The notes beneath the pieces are model-generated. The model ran no database searches. It saw only the letters and a list, made by a program, of their open reading frames with translations, and was not told the origin of the DNA. Positions 8,451 through 15,729 of a stretch of DNA of 64,000 nt are shown here, one piece after another; position 1 is the stretch's first letter, and the number at the start of each line of letters is the position of its first letter. Source of the stretch: Pseudarthrobacter sp. C4D7. Lineage in GTDB: Bacteria > Actinomycetota > Actinomycetes > Actinomycetales > Micrococcaceae. The position numbers were made by a program, and so were the translations under genes. The stretch is taken from assembly GCF_013359725.1 (NCBI RefSeq), contig NZ_JABFMW010000018.1:21220-85219 (forward strand), written 5' to 3'.

Positions 8451-8455
8451 GTCCT

Positions 8456-9808
8456 CTACGCGGCTTCGGTGCTGGTTTCCTTGCCGCTGTCGATGATGAT
8501 CTGTTCAGTCTCGGATGCGGTGTAGCCCCAGGTGACCAGCTGGTTGAGGTAGTCGCGGTGGCTTTGGTGCGGTGAGCGCCATGAGTCCTTGGCGATGGTC
8601 TTCTCGTATCCTGCGCAGATCAGGGCGATCAGGGAGAACTCGGGCCTGTTGGTGGTGTGGGCGACGTGGTCGCGGAGCGGGTTCCAGCCCCAGCGTCCTG
8701 CCTTGTCTTCGGTTTTGGCTCCGATCATGTCGGCGGCCACTTCGCCCTGGTAGCCGCTGGCGGTTTCGGGGTGGTGGGTGATGGCGTGGACGGTGAAGTA
8801 CTGCCATCCCTTGGGTGCCTGCTTGCGTGCGAGCAGGGTTTTCACGAACTCGCGGCGGACGACACCAGCGGATTCCATGGCCTTGTTGTTGGCGATCAGG
8901 GTCTTCCGCTCTGCTTTCTGTTCCTCGGTCATGGGGCCGGACTGTGCGGGGCGGCCGCCGTCGTCGCGTTCGTGGCGCGGGGTGAAGCCGAGTTCCTTCC
9001 AGCCGTTGATGACTGGTTTGGCGGAGTGGTGGCCTTGCCAGTTGCGCTGGATGACGTAGGCGTTGGCGTCGTCCTCGGTGGCGGGTTCTCCGTCGGCCCG
9101 GTTCGCGGCCGAGACGTACAGGGCTTCTTCGTCCGCGTAGTGGCCCGCGTCCTCCACGATGGTCTTGCCCTGGCCTTCGAGTTCGGCGACCAGCGCGGCG
9201 CGGGCGGCGGCGATGTCCCGCTTGTCCCGCAGGCGCTGGGTGACGTGCAGGAGCATGTCGGGTTCGTCGGCGAGGACTGATTCGAGTTCCTCGGTCGCGT
9301 CGGGGTCGTCTTCAAATTCGGCCAGAATCAGGGCTTCTTCGATGGTGCATCCCTTGCCCAGGGCGGTGTCCCCAGCCGTGGTGGACTTGGCCTTCAGGGC
9401 ATCCTCGACATTGATCTTGGTCCGCCCGGTCTTCTTGGCGATCTGTGCCGCTGAGACGCCGATCAGGGAGAGCTGGTGGTAGGCCTCGGCTTCGTCGGCC
9501 TCGGTCAGCGCGGAGCGTTGGATGTTCTCGACCACCTGGGTGAGGATGCGTTCTGCTTCCTCGGGGCTGTCGGTGACCATGACGGGGATCTCGGGGCGTT
9601 CGGCTTCGACGGCTGCGCGGGTTCGGCGCTGTCCTATCAGGACGTGCACGGTGCCGTCTTCCTTGCGGTGCGCGATCACGGGCTCGAGTACGCCGTGTTC
9701 CTTGATGCTGGCCACGAAGGCAGGGGTGAGCGCGGCGTCTTTGCGGACGTTGACGTCGATGGTCAGGGTCTTGGGGTCGAGCATTTCCAGCGTGGGTGTG
9801 GTGTTCAT
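8456..9808 (-). CDS. ParB/Spo0J-like nuclease-domain protein
   Basis: 450 residues from the ATG at 9808, which has AAAAGGAG upstream. The N-terminal ~100 residues are a ParB N-terminal domain: NVRKDA near 19, a GVLEPVIA segment, then GQRRTRAA (~60-67, the CTP-contacting box). A helix-turn-helix-like region follows (ISAAQIAKKTGRTKINVEDAL type, ~120-145). The C-terminal ~250 residues are not a standard ParB dimer domain, so this is probably a plasmid accessory protein rather than the partition ParB, which should sit by parA at 17 kb. It lies under leader copy A. The open frame continues upstream into the leader, but that extension is also present before the DUF4192 gene and is not coding. Confidence 0.8.
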   Translation of the reverse strand: MNTTPTLEMLDPKTLTIDVNVRKDAALTPAFVASIKEHGVLEPVIAHRKEDGTVHVLIGQRRTRAAVEAERPEIPVMVTDSPEEAERILTQVVENIQRSALTEADEAEAYHQLSLIGVSAAQIAKKTGRTKINVEDALKAKSTTAGDTALGKGCTIEEALILAEFEDDPDATEELESVLADEPDMLLHVTQRLRDKRDIAAARAALVAELEGQGKTIVEDAGHYADEEALYVSAANRADGEPATEDDANAYVIQRNWQGHHSAKPVINGWKELGFTPRHERDDGGRPAQSGPMTEEQKAERKTLIANNKAMESAGVVRREFVKTLLARKQAPKGWQYFTVHAITHHPETASGYQGEVAADMIGAKTEDKAGRWGWNPLRDHVAHTTNRPEFSLIALICAGYEKTIAKDSWRSPHQSHRDYLNQLVTWGYTASETEQIIIDSGKETSTEAA

Positions 9809-10159
9809 GGTGTTGCTCCTTTTGCAGAGGATTCCGGTGGGTGGGGCGACCAATGGTGACCGGCCAGCTTCCCTCTCCCCCCGTTGTTTTTTGGCTGCTG
9901 GCGGAGCTTGCGGAGCTGTGCCCGACGGAGGCCCGTCTACCCGCCAGGGCAAAGGACGGGAAATTCCTGAAGGAAATAAGCGAGGAACGAGCGCCGCAAG
10001 GAAATTCCAGGCCTGCAGGCCCCGACGAAGGAGGGGCTAGACGGGGTGGAGCGGGCACGTACGATCCGAAGGACAGCAGTCAAAAAACGTCGTAGACACA
10101 CCAGGTCCAGGGACGGCGGAGCCGGCACTGGACCCAACAGCCGGCCGCGCCAGCGGACG
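9809..10159 (-). ncRNA. Repeated structured leader, copy A
   Basis: This 351-bp stretch upstream of the ParB-like gene is identical, base for base by eye, to 13343-13693, and diverged but colinear with 11218-11578. Read as minus-strand RNA, CCCGTCTA (complement of 10038-10045) can pair with TAGACGGG (complement of 9932-9939). The same GACGG can instead pair locally with CCGTC (complement of 9924-9928 with 9933-9937). An upstream stem (10104-10110 with 10128-10134) changes sequence in copy B but keeps pairing. The end carries CTCTGCAAAAGGAG, the ribosome binding site. It is a candidate regulatory RNA leader; a DNA role such as a transfer or replication site is the alternative. Confidence 0.55.
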
Positions 10160-10353
10160 ACCGAATCAGTGTGAGCCCTGCGAGCACCATTCTTTGTCCT
10201 GCGCCCTATTGGACTTTTCCTGGGCCGGCCAGGAGGCTGGGCGCGTCCGGGCGGCAAGGTGATGAGCGTCAGTCTTTTCGGGATTGGCGGGCCGCCGCCG
10301 GCGACCACCGCGGCAACTGCACCGTTGCGGCGGCCCGCCCGGACCTGGGCCGG
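10160..10353. other. Gap with no gene
   Basis: Between leader A and the DUF3846 terminator I see only GC-rich sequence, with GGCGGGCCGCCGCC-like runs near 10286-10300, and no gene with supporting signals. Confidence 0.4.
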
Positions 10354-10396
10354 CAGGCAGGTGGCCGGGAGCTTTCCGTTCCCGGCCACCTGCCTG
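10354..10396 (-). terminator. Terminator hairpin after the DUF3846 gene
   Basis: CAGGCAGGTGGCCGGGA (10354-10370) and TCCCGGCCACCTGCCTG (10380-10396) are perfect 17-bp arms with a 9-base loop, four bases beyond the stop at 10401. Confidence 0.75.
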
Positions 10397-10400
10397 GTTC

Positions 10401-10751
10401 TTAGGCGGAGAGTTGGGCGTCGAAGAGGTCTTCGGCGAGCCCGACGAGGTAGTCGGGGACGTCAGTCTCTTCGCCATGAGTGCCTTGGCCCAGGAAGACC
10501 ACGTCACCGCAGAAGATGTCGTTCAGGTAAAGCCCGGTTTCGCGGAAGAGGTGTCCTGCGCGGATGTTCGCGGGCAGGTTGATGATCTTCCCTTCCTCGT
10601 TGAGGTAGGCGTGCCATTCGCCGCGGGTGATGGCTTCGATATTGCCTTCGACCAGGGCCTGCAGCGTGGGCAGGGATGGGGTGATGGTTTCGGTACGGAC
10701 GGGCTGGGACAGCCGGGCCGGGACGATCAATGCGGTGCAGGTGGTGCTCAT
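10401..10751 (-). CDS. DUF3846-domain protein
   Basis: 116 residues from the ATG at 10751. I prefer it to the ATG at 10757 because AAAGGAG (10759-10765) sits seven bases from the former and only one base from the latter. The pattern fits DUF3846: ALIVPARLSQPVR near the start, LQALVEGNIEAI (~32-43), YLNEEGKI (~53-60), LPANIRAG, and FCGDVVFLG (~82-90). DUF3846 proteins are common on phages and actinobacterial plasmids and have no known activity. The gene is 37 bases downstream of the 142-residue gene and shares its transcript under leader copy B. Confidence 0.75.
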   Translation of the reverse strand: MSTTCTALIVPARLSQPVRTETITPSLPTLQALVEGNIEAITRGEWHAYLNEEGKIINLPANIRAGHLFRETGLYLNDIFCGDVVFLGQGTHGEETDVPDYLVGLAEDLFDAQLSA

Positions 10752-10788
10752 GGTCATGCTCCTTTAGGAAAGTTTGGGGCTGTACTGC

Positions 10789-11217
10789 TTAGGCGGCGTG
10801 GACGGCGTAGGGCATCCGGTACCGGCTGGGCAGTTCCGCCGCGGCTTCGGGCAGGTCGGCCGGGCCGTGGGCCTGCCCGTTCTTCCAGTGGAAGAACGCC
10901 TGCTCGGTGATGGCGTCCCACTGCCGGGCTTTGGTCCGGTAGTAGGTGGTTTTCACGTCGCCCTCGCAGTAGGTTGCGACGCCGAACAGGTTGCCGATGG
11001 AATCGGCGGTGCGAATGGCCGCGACCATGACGTAGGGCCACTGGCCAAGGTCCCAGCCCTCGCTCCCCCAACTGGGGATCACGGTCCAGCCGTGTTCGGC
11101 GATAAGGTCCATCCAGTCGTACCCGCCGTTGGCGTGGTAGTCGCGCAGGACCGGGGCGTCGGTGATGACCTCGCCGGTATCGGCGGTGGTCACCGTCTCG
11201 GTGGTGATCGCGTTCAT
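10789..11217 (-). CDS. Plasmid accessory protein of unknown function
   Basis: 142 residues, starting with ATG preceded by AAAAGGAG at a good distance. The sequence is soluble and rich in Trp and Tyr (YDWMDLIAEHGW, SEGWDLGQWPYVMVAAI, CEGDVKTTYYRTKARQWDAI), suggesting a compact alpha/beta fold. I recognise no family. It is the first gene under leader copy B and is followed by the DUF3846 gene. Small accessory proteins in this position on actinobacterial plasmids are sometimes anti-restriction or anti-defence factors; that is only a hypothesis here. Confidence 0.65.
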   Translation of the reverse strand: MNAITTETVTTADTGEVITDAPVLRDYHANGGYDWMDLIAEHGWTVIPSWGSEGWDLGQWPYVMVAAIRTADSIGNLFGVATYCEGDVKTTYYRTKARQWDAITEQAFFHWKNGQAHGPADLPEAAAELPSRYRMPYAVHAA

Positions 11218-11578
11218 GGTGTTACTCCTTTTGCAGAGGAATGTGGTGGGTGGGGCGACCAGGGGTGACCGGCCAGCTTCCCCTCTCCCCCCGTTGTTTT
11301 TTGGTTGCTGGCAAGCTTGCTTGCTCGGCGGCCGACGGAGGCCCGTCTACCCGTAGGGCAAGGCCGGGAAAATCCTCGGAGGAAATAAGCGAGGAACGAG
11401 CGCCGGACAGGAATTTCGCGGGTGCAGGCCCCGACGAAGGAGGGGCTAGACGGGGTGGAGCGGACGCCTAGAATCCGTAGGACAGCAACCAGAAAACGTC
11501 GTAGACACACCAGGTTCAGGGGTGGCGGAGCTCTGCGACGGCGCCCCTGAACCCAACAGCCGGCCGCGCCAGCGGACG
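11218..11578 (-). ncRNA. Repeated structured leader, copy B (diverged)
   Basis: Colinear with copies A and C but with many substitutions and small indels. The conserved blocks are the CCCGTCTA/TAGACGGG pair (complements of 11447-11454 and 11342-11349), GACGGAGGCCCGTC (11334-11347), GCGCTCGTTCCTCGCTTATT (minus strand) and the purine run GGGGGGAGAGGG. The final CTCTGCAAAAGGAG is also kept. The upstream stem is GGTTCAGGGG/CCCCTGAACC (11513-11522 with 11544-11553) where copy A has GGTCCAG/CTGGACC, a compensated C-G to U-A change. It heads the transcript of the 142-residue and DUF3846 genes. Confidence 0.55.
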
Positions 11579-11646
11579 CCCACCAGGGTGAAGCGCAGCG
11601 GAACCCGCAGCGCGCCCCGCGCGCTGCTTCTGCGTAGGGTGGGCGT

Positions 11647-11892
11647 ATGAATGACCCGGAAGCGCAGCATCCCGGCGGTCGTAGTGGCCGCCCACGGACC
11701 GGGCCGGACTATTCACGGATTCAGCGGATCCTGGTGTTGATTTTCACGGCAGCCGCAGCTGGCTGCTGGGTGCTGGTGGCGGCAGACCTGGCTGTAGGGC
11801 GGCCGGCGGGAGGCGATGTCTTCATCGCCGCGCTCAACACTCTCGCGGCCGCAGCGTTTTGGTGGATGGCTGCGAGCAACGGCGCGAGATAG
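11647..11892 (+). CDS. Small membrane protein with two helices
   Basis: 81 residues. A GGGTGGG-like ribosome binding site precedes the ATG. After a polar N-terminus, hydrophobic segments occur at ~29-49 (LVLIFTAAAAGCWVLVAADL) and ~59-76 (FIAALNTLAAAAFWWMAA). No family recognised. It is the only plus-strand gene inside the leader region, and the repeat hairpin at 11892-11925 begins in its stop codon and probably ends its transcript. Confidence 0.6.
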   Translation: MNDPEAQHPGGRSGRPRTGPDYSRIQRILVLIFTAAAAGCWVLVAADLAVGRPAGGDVFIAALNTLAAAAFWWMAASNGAR

Positions 11893-11951
11893 GAAAGGCC
11901 GGCACTTGTGTGTGCCGGCCTTTCCGGGTTTTCCCTCTGCAAAGGAAATCT
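11892..11951. repeat. Hairpin plus CCCTCTGCAAAGGAAATCT element, copy 2
   Basis: GGAAAGGCCGGCAC (11892-11905) pairs perfectly with GTGCCGGCCTTTCC (11912-11925). GGGTTTT and the 19-mer CCCTCTGCAAAGGAAATCT (11933-11951) follow, as in copy 1 at 8158-8219. It serves here as the likely terminator of the small membrane protein gene. The ATG right after the 19-mer opens only a short, unconvincing frame. Confidence 0.6.
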
Positions 11952-11978
11952 ATGGGTGCGGCGTCATTGCCGCGGGTG

Positions 11979-12131
11979 TCACTGCTCGTCGAGTCGGTGG
12001 TCTTTGACGGGCCGGTCCACGGGTCCTGTGATCGGTCCTGCGGTTAGCAGGCTCAGTTCCAGGATGTCTTCCAGCGGGCTCGCGTCCGGGGCAACGGTGT
12101 CGTCTTCGGTCATGCGGAAGGGGTCAGCCAC
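11979..12131 (-). CDS. Small acidic protein, unknown function
   Basis: 50 residues starting at a GTG (12131) that has AAGGAG eight bases upstream, which is why I chose it over the longer frame upstream. The product (VADPFRMTEDDTVAPDAS..., ending in KDHRLDEQ) is acidic and hydrophilic with one amphipathic stretch, LEDILELSLL. No family recognised. It faces the DUF4192 gene on the same strand, downstream of that gene's terminator. Confidence 0.45.
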   Translation of the reverse strand: MADPFRMTEDDTVAPDASPLEDILELSLLTAGPITGPVDRPVKDHRLDEQ

Positions 12132-12289
12132 GTGCGAGGCTCCTTGACTGTCTGGGATGGGCGTCGTCCCTTCACAGTATCGGTTGTTCCTGCAGCCCGG
12201 CTGGAAGTCGCGGCGCCCGCGGCAGCGTCCAACGCGGCCGGAGGAGCCCTGGCGGGGGAGGCCGCCGCGCACCTGGGAAACCCAAACAG

Positions 12290-12324
12290 GTAGGCCGAAC
12301 CCCTTTGTGTGGGGTCCGGCCTAC
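12290..12324 (-). terminator. Terminator hairpin after the DUF4192 gene
   Basis: GTAGGCCGAACCCC (12290-12303) pairs with GGGGTCCGGCCTAC (12311-12324) with a single G-U-type mismatch and a 7-base loop, four bases beyond the stop of the minus-strand gene. Confidence 0.65.
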
Positions 12325-12328
12325 GGGT

Positions 12329-13342
12329 CTAGCGGCTCAGTTGTCGGTCATACGCCTTCTTCGGGTCGCGGGTGCAGTCGGCGAGCAGGCCGCGGTTGAC
12401 CAGTTCGCCAAGGAGTTCGGCGAGTCGGTAACCGTCGACGTCCTCCAGTGCGAGCTTGAAGTAGCGGGCGGCGAAGCTGGACTTTCCTTTGAGCCATTCC
12501 AGCCAGCCCATCAGGCACAGCATCGGTGCGCGCTGCCCTTCAGGGGTAGCCTTCATGAGTTCGAACGCCACTTCCTGGGCGGTGTCCACGCGGGCCCAAT
12601 CAGGGCGGGTGAGGAACACACCGAGCATGACGGAGGTGAACTGGTCGGGTGCGTGGGTGATGATGTCACCCATCATGTAGTCCCGGACGGTGGGGTGCTG
12701 CAACGCTCCTGCCAGCTGGTGCGCGGTCTGGGTGGTCAGGCTCTTGGGGTCATCGAGCACCTTTGCCCACGCTGCGCGGCTGGCTTCCAAGTCCTCGGGC
12801 CAGCCGTCGGGCTTGTGCGCGGCGATCGCCTCGCGTGCTGCCTCGTCCCCGGTGAACGGTGCCGGTGCGGTGAAGCCGGTAACGGCACTCCCCCGGTAGA
12901 TCAGGGCGGCGTTGCCGGTACTGGTGGTGATGGCGTCCAGTGACTGGTTGGGGCAGCAGCTGGTGTCCATGCAGTGGTAGTTCCGCCACAGTTCGGAGGT
13001 CACCAACCATGCGTCCTGCAGTGGCATCCCGGCGGTTTCCAGTTCGGTGCGCAGGGCCTCCACGTGCCCGGAGTACGGGCGCGGATCCTCGGTGGTGTCC
13101 TCATCGGTGTAGATCACCAGAAGGCTGCCGGTGGCTGCGTCGTCGGCCGTCAGGTAGCTGACGATGGTTTGGGCATAGCCGACCGGGTCCTGCCCGAACG
13201 GTGCATCGACGCGCAGGGTCGCACCGAGCTTGTTACCCTGCATGGTCAGGGCGACGAAGGACTCCGTAGGGGTTTGTCCCAGCGTGTGCGGGATGAAGGC
13301 CAGGATGTCGGCGGGGCCGGTGAACCTGATGGGGTCGTTCAT
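12329..13342 (-). CDS. DUF4192-domain protein
   Basis: 337 residues from the ATG at 13342, with AAAAGGAG upstream. The family pattern is clear: FTGPADILAFIPHTLGQTP near the start (DUF4192 proteins open with a DLLAxVPxLLGFxP-like motif), then SFVALTM, and a FDLxxxLR-like LRVDAP. CPN is at ~155 and a helical C-terminus follows. The usual length is 300-400 residues, so this is complete. The activity is unknown; the family is confined to actinobacteria and often found on plasmids and phages. It is the single gene under leader copy C. Confidence 0.8.
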   Translation of the reverse strand: MNDPIRFTGPADILAFIPHTLGQTPTESFVALTMQGNKLGATLRVDAPFGQDPVGYAQTIVSYLTADDAATGSLLVIYTDEDTTEDPRPYSGHVEALRTELETAGMPLQDAWLVTSELWRNYHCMDTSCCPNQSLDAITTSTGNAALIYRGSAVTGFTAPAPFTGDEAAREAIAAHKPDGWPEDLEASRAAWAKVLDDPKSLTTQTAHQLAGALQHPTVRDYMMGDIITHAPDQFTSVMLGVFLTRPDWARVDTAQEVAFELMKATPEGQRAPMLCLMGWLEWLKGKSSFAARYFKLALEDVDGYRLAELLGELVNRGLLADCTRDPKKAYDRQLSR

Positions 13343-13693
13343 GGTGTTGCTCCTTTTGCAGAGGATTCCGGTGGGTGGGGCGACCAATGGTGACCGGCCA
13401 GCTTCCCTCTCCCCCCGTTGTTTTTTGGCTGCTGGCGGAGCTTGCGGAGCTGTGCCCGACGGAGGCCCGTCTACCCGCCAGGGCAAAGGACGGGAAATTC
13501 CTGAAGGAAATAAGCGAGGAACGAGCGCCGCAAGGAAATTCCAGGCCTGCAGGCCCCGACGAAGGAGGGGCTAGACGGGGTGGAGCGGGCACGTACGATC
13601 CGAAGGACAGCAGTCAAAAAACGTCGTAGACACACCAGGTCCAGGGACGGCGGAGCCGGCACTGGACCCAACAGCCGGCCGCGCCAGCGGACG
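13343..13693 (-). ncRNA. Repeated structured leader, copy C (identical to copy A)
   Basis: No difference from 9809-10159 was found on reading both copies; the identity runs from six bases inside the start codons to 13693, about 357 bp. Corresponding pairing elements are at 13466-13473 and 13572-13579. Identity this complete in a non-coding stretch that has diverged in copy B means a recent duplication or gene conversion. 13694-13890 upstream holds no supported gene. Confidence 0.55.
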
Positions 13694-13891
13694 CCCTCAT
13701 TCTGGGTGGAGCGCAGCGGAAACCAGGGCTTTTCGTGTGCCCGGGTTGTGCCCATTGGCGGGCAGGTGGAGCCCTCCGCACAGCTCAAAGCTGTCCCCAC
13801 TGGGTACAACCCGGGTCCGCACTGTCGTACCCCTCCCCCAGGATGGGAGTCGGCGGCCCGCACCACGGCCGCCGTTCTTTGGCGTGTCTAT

Positions 13892-13907
13892 TCGAATATA
13901 TGTTCTA
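13892..13907 (+). promoter_or_regulatory. LexA-like SOS box
   Basis: TCGAATATATGTTCTA matches the actinobacterial LexA box TCGAAC-N4-GTTCGA with two deviations, and keeps the CGAA...GTTC core. It ends 10 bases before the ATG of the first gene of the ligase operon, so binding would block its transcription. Confidence 0.55.
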
Positions 13908-13917
13908 AGGTTGTGGT

Positions 13918-14250
13918 ATGTCCTCCGAAGAGTTCGCGGCCGCGCTGCAGGCGCAGTACGCACGGCGGGCCGGCCCAATCGGACTGACCGTGGAAGAGCT
14001 CGATTTCGAGCACTTCCCGGCCAAAAACGGGTATCCAGGGATCCCGGTGAAGGCGTGGATCCGGTTCCCGAACTGCGCCGAGCTAGTGGACGGCGAAGTC
14101 TTCGCCTGGACAGCCAAGGCAGCGGAAGTGACGTGGAAGGACGGGCCGGTCACGTACCGGACCTGGGTGTGGAGTTCGGCGGTCACCCGCCGGGAAGAAA
14201 TGATGAACAGGAATTTGGGAGAGCGGACCCGTGGCAAGAACATCAACTGA
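13918..14250 (+). CDS. Unknown protein, first gene of the probable SOS operon
   Basis: 110 residues. It starts 10 bases after the LexA-like box with AAGG upstream. The sequence (for example VKAWIRFPNCAELVDGEVFAWT near 42-63, VTYRTWVWSSAVTRR near 80-94) suggests a small beta-rich domain. I recognise no family. It overlaps the next gene by 20 bases. Co-transcription with a DUF6504-like protein and a DNA ligase points to a DNA-repair accessory role; this is inference. Confidence 0.65.
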   Translation: MSSEEFAAALQAQYARRAGPIGLTVEELDFEHFPAKNGYPGIPVKAWIRFPNCAELVDGEVFAWTAKAAEVTWKDGPVTYRTWVWSSAVTRREEMMNRNLGERTRGKNIN

Positions 14251-14557
14251 CAACCCCTTGGATGTGCCGGTGCAGGTCCGGTTTACCGCCAAAGGCATCC
14301 CCCTAGCGGTCAGGTATGACGGCCGGATCTGGGCCGTGGCCGCGGAACCGGTGCGCTGGTTCACCCGGGCGGACTGGTGGAATACCGCCAAGCGGGCACC
14401 GGTCGGGTGCGGTGACCTGGTCAGCGTTGAACACTGGCAGATCCAAGTCAGGCTGACCTCGACGTCGGCGCTGCGCACATTCGATCTGCGCCGCGACCCG
14501 TTGTCCGAGCAATGGCTGCTGGCAGCCATCACGGACGAGGGGGCGGCCGCCGCCTAA
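14231..14557 (+). CDS. DUF6504-like protein
   Basis: 108 residues. VPVQVRFTAKGIPLAVRYDG (10-29), IWAVAAEPVRW, WWNTA and FDLRRDPLSEQWLLAAI (~83-99) follow the pattern of DUF6504 proteins. These usually sit beside imuB and dnaE2 in the actinobacterial mutasome. Here there is no polymerase; the partner is a ligase. Overlap with the gene before (20 bases) and close spacing to the ligase (25 bases) support one operon under the LexA-like box. The assignment is by pattern and moderately sure. Confidence 0.6.
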   Translation: MARTSTDNPLDVPVQVRFTAKGIPLAVRYDGRIWAVAAEPVRWFTRADWWNTAKRAPVGCGDLVSVEHWQIQVRLTSTSALRTFDLRRDPLSEQWLLAAITDEGAAAA

Positions 14558-14582
14558 GCCTGACAGCCCTGGCGGCGGTACC

Positions 14583-15593
14583 GTGGCTGTCATGACTGAG
14601 GACGTGCCGGCCACGCTGCGTCCGCCCGTGCCCCTGGCGCTGGCCAAAGCAGTTGAATCGGTGCCGGCGGAAGCTGCACTGCCCGGCGGCAGCGTCTACG
14701 AGCCCAAGTGGGATGGCTTCCGGATGTGTGCCCTCGTGGGGGCTGGCGGGGTGTCGTTATGGTCGCGCCAGGGCAAGGACTTGACGGGGTATTTTCCGGA
14801 CCTCGCGGAGGCATTGGCGGACCAGGTTCCCCCCGGATGTGTTCTCGACGGAGAAGCAGTCATGTGGACCGCTGACAGGCTGGATTTTGACGCCCTGCAG
14901 CGCCGCCTTGTGGCCGCAAGAGCCGGCCTGCCTGCCTTGGTCCGGGACCGCCCGGCCTCGTTTGTTGCCTTCGATCTGCTGGCCGTCGCCGGACACGACA
15001 TCAGGGAAGCGCCCCTGTCCCAGCGACGCGAGCTGCTCGAGCAGCTGGCCAACGATTGGGAGCCTCCGCTGAACCTCTCCCCCACAACAAGGGACCGCGC
15101 CCAGGCCCTCACATGGTTCGAGGAACTGCACCACGCTGGCTTGGAAGGGCTCGTCGTCAAAGGCGCCGCCCAGAGCTACCAGCCCGTACGCCAGTGGGTA
15201 AAGGTGAAACGCCGCGAATCCGTAGACGTGGTGTGCGGTGCCGTCATAGGCCCACTGGACCGGCCCCAATATATTGTCGCCGGCCTGCCGATTGAGGGCG
15301 GGCTGCGGATCGTTGGACGCTCTACGGCACTTACCGCCAAGGCCGCTCGGGAGCTGTCCGCTTACCTTCACAAGCCGCATAGCTTGCACCCGTGGCCGGA
15401 GGTCATCACAGAGACCATGCTGAACAGATTCAGTAAGGACAAAGGCCCCGTGGCACTGACACTAGTAGAGCCCCTAGTGGTGGAAATTTCCGCCGACGTT
15501 GCTTGGACGGGTAACGCCTTCCGGCACTCAGTCAGATACCGGCGGCCGCGCCCGGAACTAGCGGTGCGGGACGTACAGCTGCCGGACCGGTAA
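14583..15593 (+). CDS. ATP-dependent DNA ligase (LigC-like)
   Basis: 336 residues from the GTG at 14583, or 333 from the ATG at 14592; neither ribosome binding site is clear. The nucleotidyltransferase domain is intact: motif I EPKWDGFR with adenylated K42, SRQGKDLT (motif Ia), LDGEAV (motif III), FVAFDLLAV (motif IIIa), EGLVVKG (motif IV) and VKVKRR (motif V). An OB-fold domain follows to the end. It seals nicks with ATP. It lacks the polymerase and nuclease domains of LigD, so it resembles the stand-alone LigC type. As the last gene of a LexA-box operon, it would be made during DNA damage. Confidence 0.88.
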   Translation: MAVMTEDVPATLRPPVPLALAKAVESVPAEAALPGGSVYEPKWDGFRMCALVGAGGVSLWSRQGKDLTGYFPDLAEALADQVPPGCVLDGEAVMWTADRLDFDALQRRLVAARAGLPALVRDRPASFVAFDLLAVAGHDIREAPLSQRRELLEQLANDWEPPLNLSPTTRDRAQALTWFEELHHAGLEGLVVKGAAQSYQPVRQWVKVKRRESVDVVCGAVIGPLDRPQYIVAGLPIEGGLRIVGRSTALTAKAARELSAYLHKPHSLHPWPEVITETMLNRFSKDKGPVALTLVEPLVVEISADVAWTGNAFRHSVRYRRPRPELAVRDVQLPDR

Positions 15594-15604
15594 TCCGGCA
15601 GCTG
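15576..15604 (+). terminator. Terminator hairpin overlapping the ligase stop codon
   Basis: CAGCTGCCGGA (15576-15586) and TCCGGCAGCTG (15594-15604) are perfect 11-bp arms with a 7-base loop that includes the stop codon. CCGCCTTTTGG follows. Confidence 0.7.
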
Positions 15605-15615
15605 CCGCCTTTTGG

Positions 15616-15729
15616 TCAGGGCTGATCGCAGTCTTGGGACAAGAGCACGATGAGACGCGTGATGTTCAGAGCGATGTTCACGATGAAGCTCATCGTTTTC
15701 CATGGCGTCTGTCGCTTTGGACGGGCCAT
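15616..15729 (-). CDS. Possible 37-residue hydrophobic microprotein
   Basis: An ATG at 15729 with AGGAAAG about five bases upstream opens a short frame. Its product has a basic N-terminus (MARPKRQTPWKTM) and a hydrophobic segment (FIVNIALNITRLIVLL). This is the shape of small toxic or regulatory membrane peptides. No homologue is recognised and the frame could be chance. Confidence 0.25.
   Translation of the reverse strand: MARPKRQTPWKTMSFIVNIALNITRLIVLLSQDCDQP

Larger units (their letters stand above)
7982..8455. other. Gene-poor stretch with hairpins
   Basis: I see no supportable gene; the open frame 7981-8232 has poor codon use and runs through a hairpin. The stretch holds the repeated hairpin element at 8158-8219, a long inverted repeat at 8324-8377 and the terminator at 8418-8450. 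The 15-mer GGTCCGCCGCTGGTG is present twice, at 8327-8341 and 8396-8410. Confidence 0.5.

Noticed and set aside
9809..9952. N-terminal extension of the ParB-like frame into the leader
   Set aside because: The same extension precedes the unrelated DUF4192 gene because the leader is repeated; the real starts have AAAAGGAG.
9803..13693. Repeated leader as an insertion sequence
   Set aside because: No transposase, no terminal inverted repeats, no target-site duplication, and always in the same position relative to a start codon.
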